Origin: Alitta virens
Taxonomy: Eukaryota > Annelida > Polychaeta > Phyllodocida > Nereididae
Assembly (NCBI GenBank): GCA_932294295.1
Contig: OW028574.1
Span: forward strand, 13,278,215-13,342,214
Direction of reading: 5' to 3'
DNA: 64,000 nucleotides
This document shows positions 24,153 to 36,599 of this stretch, one piece after another. The translations under genes and the position numbers were made by a program. The notes beneath the pieces were generated by a model. That model was not told where the DNA came from, searched no databases, and saw only the letters and a program-made list of their open reading frames with translations. Every line of letters begins with the position of its first letter. Positions within the stretch are counted from its first letter, which is position 1.

Positions 24153-25854
24153 TCATTGATATTAAAGAGCAACCATGGACGTATAGAAGGCTGAATTTCA
24201 ACTTAGCAAAGTTGCTTTTTGATTGATTGAAATATGTGATTTATCTATTCAGGTCAGCAATTCAGATAATTTTTAATTTGTATTTAAAGGATACAAAACA
24301 ACGTAGGTAATGGGATGAAAACAATATGACTACATTTACCTTAAAAATGGTGTAAACCTAATTAATTGTGCTTTAAATATAATTTTTTAAACCATTTACT
24401 TCAGTAATTACTTCAACAGGCCATGGCAATACTGCTGGTGATGCGAAAGTGTTTTGACCGAAACTTGATGATTCAAGAACTAATAAAAAGTATCTTTATG
24501 AATATGCCAGAACCTTTTATGTAAAGATGGATGTAGACTTATCAATGTCCTTGAAAAACTTCAAAGGGCAGGACTACCAGGAAATGCATGCTTCTCTAGA
24601 TTCTATTACCTGCTCTCTGGCTGCTGGCCATTGCATTATGGCCGCCAATTATGCAGTAAACTTTGTAGAGCAAGGCTTCCGTGGCTAGTACATGGATCTT
24701 GAGGACAGTAATTTCATTGTGACTGGCTTTGCCATGGCCAGCTAAAGTAACTACTGAAGTTACTGGTTTAATTAAATCAGTTAACCTTGGGCTGACCTTG
24801 TAAGAATCAGAATCTAAGAGGCTAACCGTGTGAATGTGTCTCATTGCCATATTGGCCACGGGGCTTCGTTAAAAGATGCTGTCTAATTGAGTGTCAACTG
24901 CAACCGTTTATTTGATAACCCCACCACTGTGCCATTTGATTACAAAGTAGCCATTAAATTCATAGCATCCAAAATGCTGAGTTTATGTTGTTTAAAATAA
25001 ATTAAAAGCAGGTATGATTAAAAGGCATATTTGAAAGCCAATCAGCTGTCTTATACCACAAGGGCTTAAGAAGTCACACCAGTGCCATCAGTGCATGTGA
25101 GATGGTCCGAATAATGCAGGATCTGGCCCACCACCCTCTTCTACACTTCAATCGTTGATGGTGGGATGTGTAGATGATGATAGATCTATGTTAATTATAT
25201 TTGGTAAATATTCGGAGAAGAGATCAGTTACTTTATACATACATATGGGACGATAATGATATGTACATGTCTGAGTATGACCCTATCATCGTGTCGTTTT
25301 AATGATTTGGGGTATTAAACCATCTTCTCAATGGATTCAAACGATTTGGAATGGTAATGTAATATGGTTGGTTTTACTCCTGATTTTTCTTTAAGTCACT
25401 CTTCTGAAGATTTTTTTTTGAGACAGCCATGCCTTTCATGCCTGTGATTATTCAGTATAAACAAAAGCTTAATGAAAAAGGGTTGATTATCATTTCAGTG
25501 AAGTTCCCAGAGCTTTCAAAATTCAGCAGGATGATAAAGGATTCTTTGACATCATGACAGCCATTTTACATTAGAAACTGAGGGCTTTTTTCGTAATTGG
25601 AAGTCAGAGGATACCTCATAATTTATGAGCCAATTAAAGATATGACGCAACATAACACAGGCCACTATCTCCCTCCCCCATCTTTCATAACTCATTAATT
25701 TTGGACAATATCAGTCTTCCATTATCCCGAATTGGTTTTGAAGCCTCAATGGACCCATTAGGGAAAATATAAAGCCTGCATTTTAATGATAGGGGCTCTC
25801 ATATGAAAACAACAGCAACATCCCCACTTAGTAAAATCATACATACATATTCAC

Positions 25855-25860
25855 TTTATT
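25855..25860 (-). promoter_or_regulatory. Polyadenylation signal of the GT15 gene
   Basis: AATAAA on the - strand, about 340 bases after the stop codon at 26197-26199. It is the clearest candidate I noticed; others may exist in the AT-rich 3' region. Confidence 0.35.
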
Positions 25861-26196
25861 CACATTAAAAGTATAGTATACAATACTTCGAATAAAATAA
25901 CACAGGAATGTACCTTAAGTAAATTGTATACATGTTCTGAAAATATAGCTTTAAGTACAATTAAGAAGCCTCAGAAATTAAGTAAATACTGTGTATTTGG
26001 AATGTGAATAACATCAACGAAATAAATGCTTACAGTATACATAGATTCTAGAAACATACTTTTCGCTCCATGTAAATAAATCAATCACGTGTAATTTACA
26101 TGTAATGATAACTCATGAAATGCCATTTTGGAATGTCCAATTAACTCTGCCAGTTGATCATATATGGAATATACCTAATCAAAATATCATTTTCGG

Positions 26197-27429
26197 TCAA
26201 GGATTTTTGAAGCTAGTATGCTTATAACCAATCTCTTTAAATAAATAAGTTTTGTTCATAGGAACAAACAAAGACAGACTGAGGCCCCTTATAGGAGCAT
26301 CACCCCATCTATGATAGAAAATCCCCCCAAGTTTGTCCAAGTAATCAATGTATTTTTTGTAGTAAGGACTAGTCCATACATCAATCCTGGAAATTTCGAA
26401 ATTGTTATAAAACAGCCTAGGTTTTGGCCACTGGTCAAAGAATTGAGTTTTGATGTTATTTTTCTTTATGTACTTCTCAGTGGCTTCCCACAAGCCTTGA
26501 ACACAGTCTGAATTGTCATTATGAATCCATTGGTATCCGTAAATAAGACCTCTCCGCTGCATGAAAATGAAAGGGTCAAACTTGACCGGTCTAAGGAGAT
26601 AACTGTCATCATCAAGGCGCCAATAAAAGTCAAGGCCTTGCATGATTGGTTGTTCGTAAACGAGCTTTGCATTGAAACGACACATATGTCTGTAACCGAT
26701 GGCACTAATGCACGGAATGTCAAATATAACGGGTTCTGTCAAGAAACTTGGAATTGTGAAATTAACTTGCTGGAAATAAACCTTTGAAGACGTAAAGTTG
26801 CGAAGAGTTTCCTTAAAAGGTACAAGGTCTGTCTCGTGAAAAATAACTACTGGATATTGGAAATGCTTGTTGAAGTACTCATCCACACTTTCAAGTGATT
26901 TTTTCATCTGTTGAAGCCTTTTAGCTTGTATTAAATAATATATAACAGCTTTCGGCTTGTTGTTCGGCCAGGTCTTCCACACTTCTTGCAGTCGAAGGCA
27001 ATCTGCAGCACAACCGGCACTGCTTTCTTCTGCTGATGGTTCTGCAGGCAAGACAAGTTGATTGGGTTGGAACTGCAGCTTGTCTCTACCGCCTCCAACA
27101 GACCGGTTAGCCACGGAGGGCCACACCCGGGCTAACACGCTTCCTCTAACCTGATCAGCCCCTGCGCCATTGTTCTTGTTGACATCTCGACCAGACGAGA
27201 CATCCGGGGATCTGGCCGATTGTAGCCTTTTGACCACGTGGCCCAACTGCTCGCCGCTGTGATTGGCCCAGAGGAGTACTTTGGAAGCAGCAGCGTTCTG
27301 CTGAATGACCTGGTGGTTTACCTCATCTTTGTCCAAGTCGATGGCTAGAAACGCCAGGAAGGCGTAAAAGAAGCAGACCAAGAAAATGGTCAAGAATGCC
27401 CTCCGCCACGGCTTGGGTAACATTATCAT
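26197..27429 (-). CDS. GT15-family alpha-1,2-mannosyltransferase-like protein
   Basis: A 410-residue type II membrane protein. A short basic N-terminus (KPWRR) precedes a membrane segment at about residues 11-31, then a low-complexity stem, then a catalytic domain from about residue 158. It matches the Kre2/Mnt1 family through YPVVIFHE (192-199), GYRHMCRF (245-252), YWRLDDDSY (269-277, the metal-binding acidic motif, an EPDV-type site in yeast), YNNFEI (341-346, holding the Glu proposed as the key catalytic residue), YHRWGDAPI (372-380) and GYKH (401-404). The length is normal for the family. In fungi these Golgi enzymes transfer mannose from GDP-mannose to O- and N-linked glycans; the animal acceptor is unknown. 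The start is the first of two closely spaced ATGs, directly before the basic-hydrophobic signal anchor. The coding region has no intron. Confidence 0.88.
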   Translation of the reverse strand: MIMLPKPWRRAFLTIFLVCFFYAFLAFLAIDLDKDEVNHQVIQQNAAASKVLLWANHSGEQLGHVVKRLQSARSPDVSSGRDVNKNNGAGADQVRGSVLARVWPSVANRSVGGGRDKLQFQPNQLVLPAEPSAEESSAGCAADCLRLQEVWKTWPNNKPKAVIYYLIQAKRLQQMKKSLESVDEYFNKHFQYPVVIFHETDLVPFKETLRNFTSSKVYFQQVNFTIPSFLTEPVIFDIPCISAIGYRHMCRFNAKLVYEQPIMQGLDFYWRLDDDSYLLRPVKFDPFIFMQRRGLIYGYQWIHNDNSDCVQGLWEATEKYIKKNNIKTQFFDQWPKPRLFYNNFEISRIDVWTSPYYKKYIDYLDKLGGIFYHRWGDAPIRGLSLSLFVPMNKTYLFKEIGYKHTSFKNP

Positions 27430-27487
27430 CCCTCCTTGCTAAAGATATACATAACTGGCCCAGATCCCTTCATTTTCAGCACAGTCT
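27430..27487 (-). promoter_or_regulatory. 5' UTR and 3' splice site of the GT15 gene
   Basis: On the - strand a pyrimidine tract ending TTTGCAG (AG at 27487-27486) precedes ACTGTGCTG, leaving 56 bases of 5' UTR before the ATG. The AG and tract are strong, so a non-coding first exon is expected upstream. The UTR holds a short upstream frame beginning ATGAAGGGATCTGG that ends before the main ATG, which may lower translation. Confidence 0.55.
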
Positions 27488-28283
27488 GCAAAGAGAGAGA
27501 GAAAAAATATTATTCCACTATTGTTGCGTGACAATGGACGTCACAAAAACATATAGCAAGAATAGAAAGAGCTTTTTGAAAAAGGAATTAGTTCTGCACG
27601 ATTTAATATTCAATCGTGCAATGCAAATCCTATTTATTGACAAGCACTAGGAATATTCGATTGACAGAAGGTACAAATGGTGCGCATATACAATAGATAA
27701 TGACCAAAGATCTTAGTCGGGGATAGATAATACATTGAAACAAATATAATGGTCCCTGTATTATTATAAGCATTGAAGACCTTCAATTAAACACAACCAT
27801 GACTAGTGCCTTAATATTTGCTCGGATGAACTGTTCATCCAAGATATTTGTAAGTAAATGTAGAAGTCAAGCGTACCGAAACTATCTTTAAGAGCTGAAT
27901 GATATACACACACATATCGTGATTTGAACGTATCAGTTTTCAGAGTCGTTTGTTTTGGTCCGAAGTCCATCATCTCTTATCATGCTTATGAGAACTTTAC
28001 ATGTACCTGCAGCACATGATTATATATAGTATAGCTGCTGTAAGCCACAAATTAATTAACTATTTCACACTGAGGATGGAATATATGCTTGTAGAATTTT
28101 CACACAGCTCTCGTTAATTGTTAGCATCTGCGCAGTAGCAATCACATTATGACATGCTATTGTGCGCCCCAGACAATCTAGCAGTTCTTTGTTACCCTTC
28201 ATAAAACCCCATCAACATTCTAATTACCCTATTCAAACTAATTGAAGGTTCTCCATTCTACTCCTTAATTAGACGTTCTTGTT

Positions 28284-28435
28284 ACTCACAAAATCCTGTG
28301 CATAGACCACAGTCCCTTCATGTTATCATGGCTCAACAACAGCACCAAACTACCTGACAGGTGGTTGAATCTGGGTCAGCGGTCAAAGGTTAACATGCCC
28401 CACTGAATCTAGGTCAGGTCAAGCGCTCGACCAAT
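28284..28435 (-). promoter_or_regulatory. Candidate promoter and first exon of the GT15 gene
   Basis: On the - strand an inverted CCAAT box (28431-28435) is followed by an HNF4/DR1-like site (GGTCAAAGGTTAA read on the + strand, 28381-28393) and then a donor GTGAGT (28289-28284). Splicing that donor to the acceptor at 27486 would remove about 800 bases. No TATA box is visible. This is a candidate only, resting on order and spacing. Confidence 0.25.
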
Positions 28436-29051
28436 CAGCAACAAGCAAAGAACTGATAGACAACAAAGATCGGACAGACGACGTAAAAAGATTGCATAAG
28501 ACACATCAAAACATGAATGCCATTTATAACATTATTGTACATTTAATCAATGAAGAAATAATTAATTAAGCTAGCTAAGGAGATTAAAACGAATTAAAGT
28601 AAAATAAAGTAAAACAAGATGGAAAAAAATGTATGCATAAAGCGTCAATTAAACTTTTAATGATTGGTATAAAAGATAAAATAATCATTTTTATAAATTT
28701 TTTCTCTTCTTTACATTGATCCATACTGTATGTTCCAAGGTTTTTATCTGTGTAACATGTAGTTGTTCTCCAACAAATCTAAGATCAATATGGCCAGGAC
28801 AAGACCAATACAAGAAATACAATCACTTGAGAAAACACAAAAAACACCAGAGTTTGTGTCTCTGATGCAACCTGATAGCGTGAACCTACAAATACACTGG
28901 CTTGGCCTAAAATACGACACTGAGCGGGGGGATTGTGGGAGAGGAAGTTGTGTTTATCCTTCAAATGGGAAGACCTTGTTTGAAAATCCTGCTACTTTAT
29001 CCCCTATGAATATGAACCTTTGCCATCACCCTGCACACCAAATCCCCAAAG
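28436..29051. other. Non-coding stretch upstream of the minisatellite
   Basis: A 112-codon frame at 28763-29101 (+) is open but runs into the minisatellite, lacks any domain and has no promoter or splice context, so I do not call a gene. Confidence 0.35.
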
Positions 29052-29480
29052 ACTACCTCACTATTAAGACTACCTCACTATTAAAACCACCTCCCTATTA
29101 AAACCACTTCACTATTAAGACCACCTCACTATATCTGGAGACCATTTTGCCATTATATGACCACCTCACTATTAAGACCACCTCACTATATCTGGAGACC
29201 ATTTTTCCATTATAAGACCACCTCACTATTAAGACCACCTCACTATATATGGAGACCATTTCGCCATTATAAGACCACCTCACTATATATGGAGACCATT
29301 TTGACATAATAAGACCACCTCACTATTAAGACCACCTCACTATATATGGAGACCATTTTGCCATTATAAGACCACCTCACTATTAAGACCACCTTACTAT
29401 ATATGGAGACCATTTCACCATTATAAGACCACATCAACATATAAGACCACCTCACTATTGAGACCACCTCATTATCAAGA
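29052..29480. repeat. 57 bp-period minisatellite
   Basis: The unit consists of ATTAAGACCACCTCACT, then ATATATGGAGACCATTTTGCC, then ATTATAAGACCACCTCACT. About six units are recognisable with point differences and one partial deletion. Because 57 is divisible by three, the - strand stays open and gives repeated SEVVLIVRWSYNGKMVS-like peptides; these are artefacts. Isolated AAGACCAC motifs recur at about 41743 and 52590, so the monomer may come from a dispersed repeat. Confidence 0.8.
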
Positions 29481-31857
29481 GTCTCAAGACCACGCATTTC
29501 ATGACCCAAAGGTATTGACCCCGTAGTACTTGACCTGTCTATCAAAACCACCTCGCCATTAAAACTACCGTTTTTGGACAAGTATTGTTACCTCAATATT
29601 AGGAATACCTCACCATTATTATATTCAATATAAGATCAAAATGAACACAGCATTTCAAGATAATTATACTTAACAATATAAGCAGGTGATATAATATATC
29701 ATGACATAGAATAGATGTATGACAATGTAATTAAAACATCAGCTTGGAAGATTATTCTGAATAGCGTTCCTAATATAGTTAAAATTCATAAAAATCAATC
29801 ATCAAATGCACCCTCAGAGGAAGAGCTACTCTTGTAGCTTTAAAGGATTTCTGTTTATTGAATCTCACTGTTTCCCCACACAAATATGAGGCACTTAACA
29901 AGCCAAGAATTTGCATAAATTACCATACACATTGACTGTTTGCCCGGTAAGATCCATCACTCTACATTCCTCAATGCATTCCAAAGCCTTCCTGACAAGT
30001 AAATGCATTTTAAATTTTTCATTCTACAGCTTGTAAATTCTATGCATTGAAATTGATCCATTAGTCGACCAAAAAAGGTATAAATCCCAAAAGTTCGACA
30101 TAGATTGTCACTGATATAAAAATATAATAAATAATGCAAATGAGATGTTGGATGATAAGGTTATCCTATAAATCATTGCTGAAAAGCTTTTAAGCAATGT
30201 AGAGCTTCGTGTTATTGATTATTGCTGCTTAACATATTGATAAATCGACATTCACAAATGCTGAGAAAATATTAATATTGATATCAATATTTTTGAGGGT
30301 CATAAGTTGGATATAATTTCATTATTACTATACTGATTAACTTTAATTTGCAATATATACATATGTGTATATATATGCAGCTGTGTTGTACAAACATAAT
30401 AGATTTATATCAAATACATAATAAAATCAAAATGTAAATACAATGTAAGCAGTTTTATTTCATTGCAATTGTTTTTTTTATATTTTATATTCTTTAACTT
30501 GAGATGAGTAACGTAGACGAAACTACTACTGATGAGAGTAATTGTAATATTAATGGATCTCTCCGGGTGGCCTCAATTAAAATATATTTATCATTGTGAG
30601 GTCTCCTTGCGAAACAAACGTTTATAATAAAAATCTGAAAGAAATGTAAATATTTTTTGGCAAAATAAAAAAAACCTGAATCTGAATCTTCCAAGTCAGT
30701 AAACCTAAGTCACCTTTTAGTTGAGCAAAGACGACAAAGTCTTTTTTTTTTAAGTGTATTGATTTTGCTTGAATGATCACAGTGGCATGTTGAACATATG
30801 TGCCTCAAGGTGAAACAGTTTCACCTGTTATTCTAATGTTCTTATGGTGTGAACACATGTCACCCATGTAATGTTTTATTTTATTTTATTATAACTGTGT
30901 ACAATGTATTTTTCTTATACCTCCATGGTTTAAACGGAAGGGAAAACGCCTAAAACCATTAAATGAGACAAACGGATGCTTCAGTAATATATAAGTATAT
31001 CTTTGTGATAAGTGTGGTCCCTATTATCTCATCATTACGTTTACGATTCAGATCAGTTTCAGTGGGCGAATTATTAAGTTAACTGTCAGTATCTCTGAGG
31101 GTCTTGGAGCTACAAATACAGTACATAATGTGATTTGTGACAATATATTATGGCTGCTTAATCACAATTACTAATTTATAGCGTCCGTGGCAAAGAGGCA
31201 ATGACGCAAAATAATGTACTCTAGTAAAAATGTATAGTCCATTGGTATTTTTCAAAAGTAAGCATTCTACACTTCACATCTAAATCTATTCGTGTCACTG
31301 AGAAACTTGCACGTTGCTAACTAAGAAATCTAAGATCGTTACAAAGTTTCACATGAAAGCAGACCAAGATATTCTTGTGCCTTAGAACAATGTTTTATGA
31401 AAGGAAAGTTTTCTTTGAAGGTCTGCTTCCAACCTTTCGATCGTTTCAGCTTTCCTATTAGGCCTTTCTTACACTTTCCGATCATGGCTCATCAAACACA
31501 GGCTTATGTTTCAACTCACTTTTGGAACCTTGATTTTGAGGGTCTTTCATTAACCAACCCAAAAAGTTGGTGCTCTGTCAAGATGCTTGTTACTTTAATA
31601 AGTAATTCCAAAGGTGCAGGGAAGCCAGTTTTTAGGAGAAAAATTTACAACGTGTTTATTTCAAAAGATAAGGTTTTGGATTTGCCTTCATGACATCATA
31701 TGAGCTGTGGAGCTGTGCCTAAAAACGCTGTCTCTGCTCGGGACCCTTGAACTTCAGGGACCCTGGAAACTGAAGTGACCCACTTTTACGAGATTGCTAT
31801 GCACGTACAATGTATTGCTGACCGAACAAATAGTTCTATGATCGATTGCTTTGAAAG

Positions 31858-32025
31858 GTAGCGCTCTGGGCTTCCAACCGCTGGGTCCCGGGTTCAATTC
31901 CTGATTGAGCCTAAGTTGGATGGCTGTTTCATCCTTCGTCTCATTGCCATGGTCTCTGCCTGTCCTAATTAGCCCAACTGATGCAGAAATACAGGACTAA
32001 AACCCTAATCACACACACACACACA
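31858..32025 (+). mobile_element. SINE family 1, 5'-truncated
   Basis: The copy begins inside the tRNA-like head (GGTAGCGCTCTGGGCTTCCA), keeps the B box GGGTTCAATTCC and the whole body, and ends in (CA)n where the 23.5 kb copy has (ACC)n. Confidence 0.7.
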
Positions 32026-33249
32026 CTACTAAACAACTTTGAATCGAGGACCATAGGTCGACAGTGGCTGGGTTAGTTGTGCGAGACATTTGGTGAGTTG
32101 CTCTAAATGAGAATCTGTACACACTGCTCGCCGTCCAATTAAAGTGAATATGGATGGCGAGGGCAGTCAACTTGTACATAGCTGAAAAATGTCTTTTCAT
32201 TACTATGTTTCCTGTTTCATAGTAACACATTTAGCTTTCTGATGACAGTCAAAGGCAGTCATAATGATGAGGTGCGCTGAGTCAGCATCAAGGTGACAGT
32301 ATTGCACGTTGTCTGCATGGGTCTATTGCTTGCCCCAACATAGGCACAAATCACAGGATACTATCTGAGCGAGGCCCCTATAACCACTGTGCAGAAACAA
32401 AGAGTAGTCAAAGTGACTAAAAGGGTAGTCATTCATGTTTGTGGCACTCTTTGATAGTAATTCTGACTACCTGTTGGTAATATGAGTATGACTAACAACA
32501 TATGATGTAGCCTATATATATAACAACATACTGGATATATTAAAGGTTGACTGCACTGCATATTCTCTGCTTTTATCTTATCTCGTTTCAGCCCCTTATA
32601 TATTCGACATTAGTATCTGCTTTGCGCAATATCTGATGTTCTGTACCATGTTTATACAATGTATGTCAATCTGTCTGGCAACAATATTCTGTCCATTCAT
32701 GCAGGCGTAAATATTGCAAAGGTTGTGTGTACAAGTATAGAATAAATAGGGTCTTTTTTGCCCGACATATCTGTATTATTTAGTCCCTGATGTGAAATTA
32801 TGTCCTTTCACAAATGTCTCCTTTATATGTACAAAGACTGGATTTAGAGGACAAGCAACATTAGTGTGTATTACTTCGCAACATACATTGGGAAGATATC
32901 ACCAGACCAGGCACAGAACAATATGAAGATAAGAAATCTTGCTACTAAGGAATTGCATAGTGTTTATCCCCCCACAGGGAAAAGCTGATGCACCCACAGT
33001 GACATTTAGCAGGGTCGTCCCTTAATGGTATGCTGTTTATCACTCCCATGACGTCATATTATGCAACACACAAAAGAAAAGAATAGGTCAGATAGTGGGG
33101 CTCTTATCTACTCACACACAAAAGGGTATGATATCACAGGGGAACAAAGGAACAAGAAAAAAACAATCAGAGAGAGAGGGCTACTATATATAAGCTGTCA
33201 TAGAACTGTGGCAAACTTTAACTACAAAGGTGAAGTACGTTTGAATCAA

Positions 33250-33500
33250 TGGTGTAGCTGAGTATAACCATGGTTCACCAGCTCTACAGAAGGTCCTGGA
33301 TTCGATCCCTTTATGAGCTACATCAGGTAGGGTCATATTCGCATGAGACGTTAAATTGGTGGTGCCATGTACTTGATGTCTGTACAGAGACAAGTAAAAC
33401 CCCAACCCAAGGGGTAAATGATATTGGGTAACATGTTGTGGCCCGGTTGTCATCTCATCATTACGTTAGCCCGCACCTGGTAAATTAAGCCGACAGAACT
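33250..33500 (+). mobile_element. SINE family 3 copy
   Basis: A degenerate tRNA-like head with TGGATTCGATCCC is followed by CATGAGACGTTAAATTGGTG, AAACCCCAACCCAAGGGGTA and CATCTCATCATTACGTTAGC, the body blocks of family 3. Confidence 0.6.
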
Positions 33501-33667
33501 CCAATAAAATGGAGACAAAATAATCACTCTATAAAAAGATGTACTGAGTACCATGTACCATGCTAAGTCTGGCCAATAACTTCTACTCAGTATAACCTTA
33601 GTTGCTTTAATTCTAATTTTTGGAATGAAGTAAATTGCAAATACAATTATATTCAAACAATAGCGCC

Positions 33668-33720
33668 TTAAGTTAAGTTAAGTTAGGTTAGGTTAAGTGC
33701 ATACATGAGTTAAGTTAGAC
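33668..33720 (+). repeat. (AAGTT)n-type pentamer repeat
   Basis: TTAAG and TTAGG units alternate for about 30 bases and reappear after a short break. No gene overlaps. Confidence 0.6.
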
Positions 33721-36039
33721 ATGCATCCACGATTTAAATATTACATTTACACATGCATCATTCCATGTTTTAAAAATTACAGCTGCATGGTATTGTATTT
33801 CTGTGTATCGTCAGCAATCAGGATAAGTGTCATGACAACAGGATTGAAACTTGTCACTTAATACGGTGTGCCCATCAACACTGACAATGACAATATCATC
33901 GCTGTCAAATTGTATAAGGTATGATTTATAGCTCAATGATGCTCAGAATAAACCATTTCCGACTTAACAAGTTTCAAAGTATGCAGTGCAAAAATGACAT
34001 TGTTTCATGCTCTGTTCAGTATGTTGACATGTGCTATATGTGAGTACATTCATGAGTCATTCAGCATCTCTTGTCACATGTTACCAAGATGGCAGGTGGT
34101 CCTACCCTCCAGCCTGTTTGACCCTATCATATCAGATTACCATGGCAACCAAATGCTCGTATAATATTGTAATAATTGTCATACTCGTTTGTGCTAATAT
34201 TTAAATTTTGGTTGATGCTTCCAGTTAGATATACACTGTAGATGCTGTTTGAATGTGTTCATGCAGCTCTCCAAATTGAGATCAGAAGCTGCATGTCTTC
34301 ATGCATGGCAAGGTGGTATTTTTAGTGAGATTGATTATGAACCAATAGATCTATACTTAATTGGTTGTTGGTTGACAGGATAGCTAATAGTGAGGTTCTC
34401 TGTACACATCGATTAACCACCGCATATAATATATGCTTCTATAAAACTAACAAGCCTAAATGTCAGAAAAATAATTATAAATGCATTCACACAAGCTCAT
34501 AAAGGTATGGATAACAACGAGGAAAAGCAAATTAAACATTTATGCAGCTGTACGATACATCGATTTGGTATCTGCCCAATATGGCAATTTGGCCATCTTA
34601 TCCCTGATTATTTTTAATCTGAGCATATCAGTTATTTAACAGCGGGACATCGTTGACACGTCGGGGTGTAGATTTTCAAACTGTGTCATCTCATCATCAC
34701 GTATGCCTCTGATAATTGGTCATTTAGCTGGCGATAAAACAACAAATTACATCTTCATCCCATGATGTGCTAAAAAGGCAGCCAAAGCTATGCATTGGGA
34801 CGAGTGTGATTAACATCCAGGCAAATGACTTTATTTATGCTTGCAATACCTGATAAGTAATTAACGGCTAATATACTGAAATATGAACTAATTCATCGAC
34901 CCTTGCAGGCAATCACTTGATAATTTTCCAAAAATAGTCGAACAGCTTAAGTCTGCATTACAATATTTTGTCTACAGGCAATAGCAAACATGCTGCATGC
35001 ATCGATCATTGCAATGATTTCATTTAATGACTGATACATATAATAAACTATAAATTTATAATCTGTACCTTTTGAATATATAGTTCCCATGGAGACAACA
35101 AGTGCATCAGTGTGCTTATCCCAACCAAGTATCAAGTGCCTAGTGTGTGAGATCTTAAAATTTTCGCATGTGACTTCTAGACCCTGTAGTATGTTTTGTG
35201 GTCGGCCAGCTTTTTTTCCCGCTAGTTGAGATCCAATGAGAAACTGGGTCCCACAGTTGTTTCCCACGGGTCCAGGGGGTCCCCTATCGTATTCACCCCC
35301 TCCCCCCCCCCCCACCTCCCATCTACCCCTTGTCTCCCCTCCTCACACATCAGCAACAGGCCGAGATGCTACCCCTCCCCCCCCCCCTCACTTTTGGTGC
35401 ACCGTGCAATGTTTTTAAACCCAGGTCCCAACCAATGTTATCAAATAATCAGGTTTAGTATTCTCAACAACTCTCATACATAATTCATACCTTCTGACAT
35501 GTTTATGTTTTATAATCTGAGGATTAAACACAGAAAAAGATACGACTAACACAAGGGCCCTACTGTCATTCTACTAACGGATTGGGAATTATTTGGCAAA
35601 AATTCAAGAATAAATGCAGAAATTACACTTGTAAGTTCCTGTTTTAATGCCTGGACGCACCTCAAAATGACTTAGCCTCAAAAATGGTTAACAACTTCCT
35701 GTTCATGTGAATGCATAGAGCATGTAATTGATTGAGAAAATTCTACACTAAGCAATAAAAACTTATCTAAAAGCATTAAATATGGTTAACCAGGTAGACA
35801 AGATAATGACCAGCCTTTCATGCAAGAAATCAGTATGGGGTGCTGAAGAAATGAAAATCAATGACATACAGCTGTACATGTAATTCAGTCACCTGAAAGT
35901 AATTTTCCCAGCTACATATGTATCTTGTCACTTTTTTTATTTTACATTATATTTTATTAAAAGCAAGTAAATTATGCACTGCAAATTATCATTATTTTAG
36001 TAACGTTGATAATGTAAGTTTTTTTACCCATTAGGTAAA

Positions 36040-36115
36040 TGTGTAACACGGTGTGGATTCCAAGCCTTATCACCTCATCATTTCGTCTGCCTCTGGCAGC
36101 TAGTCTGAGCTTGGA
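36040..36115 (+). mobile_element. 3' part of SINE family 3
   Basis: GTAACACGGTGTGGATTCCA and ACCTCATCATTTCGTCTGCC match the 3' block of family 3; the head is missing. Confidence 0.45.
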
Positions 36116-36599
36116 TAAACCATGCAGAAATGACATGCAAGGTCTGACTAGTCATATCATTGAGACACAGCTCTGAAATTGACATTGACAATAGTATATA
36201 CACAATTATACAGAACAAGGACTTGTACAGTTCAAAAAAAGTCTTGGGGTACTTATCCCACTGAACTATAGCAACCACAACAACTTTTAACTGAAAGTGC
36301 AGGATTCAAGATGATAAAAAACACAATAACAAAAAGAGAGATAGGAAGTTTGAAACAATTTAAAACAACTCAAAACACAACCAGCTGGGAGTCTGTGACA
36401 CTGAAAGAGCAGGGTGCAAGATGTAGTGGTTGTCAGTTGAACCCTCTTTTTCTTACGGGGTTATCTGGGGGTGCATCTTGAAAGTAGGCCATGAGGGGGG
36501 ACATCACTTGACCCACTTGCCTTTGCAGCAGCTGATCCCCCATCTCTACATCTGAATCATCTGATCTTGCAGGTGCTCCTAGCCGCCTGGAGCAGAGTA

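Larger units (their letters stand above)
22701..25854. other. Gene-free stretch between LINE and GT15 gene
   Basis: Apart from the SINE at 23480-23671, a SINE family 3 remnant at 24100-24152 and an A-run (about 23383-23398), I recognise nothing. Open frames are under 90 codons with no domain. Confidence 0.4.
29481..36599. other. Gene-free stretch with SINE pieces
   Basis: No gene is supported. The stretch contains SINEs at 31858-32025 and 33250-33500, remnants at 31015-31060 and 34672-34735, a pentamer repeat at 33668-33720, poly-C tracts at 35297-35312 and 35376-35387, and an 18 bp palindrome AATATTGATATCAATATT near 30273. ORFs of 98-122 codons here lack domain character. Confidence 0.4.

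Noticed and set aside
29052..29480. CRISPR-like array
   Set aside because: The spacers are themselves repeated and the organism is an animal; this is a minisatellite.
29098..29581. Repeat protein genes on the - strand
   Set aside because: Open only because the 57 bp minisatellite is a multiple of three; no promoter, start context or domain.
34947..35315. 122-codon gene on the - strand
   Set aside because: The N-terminal glycine run comes from a poly-C tract, and the rest has no domain or exon signals.
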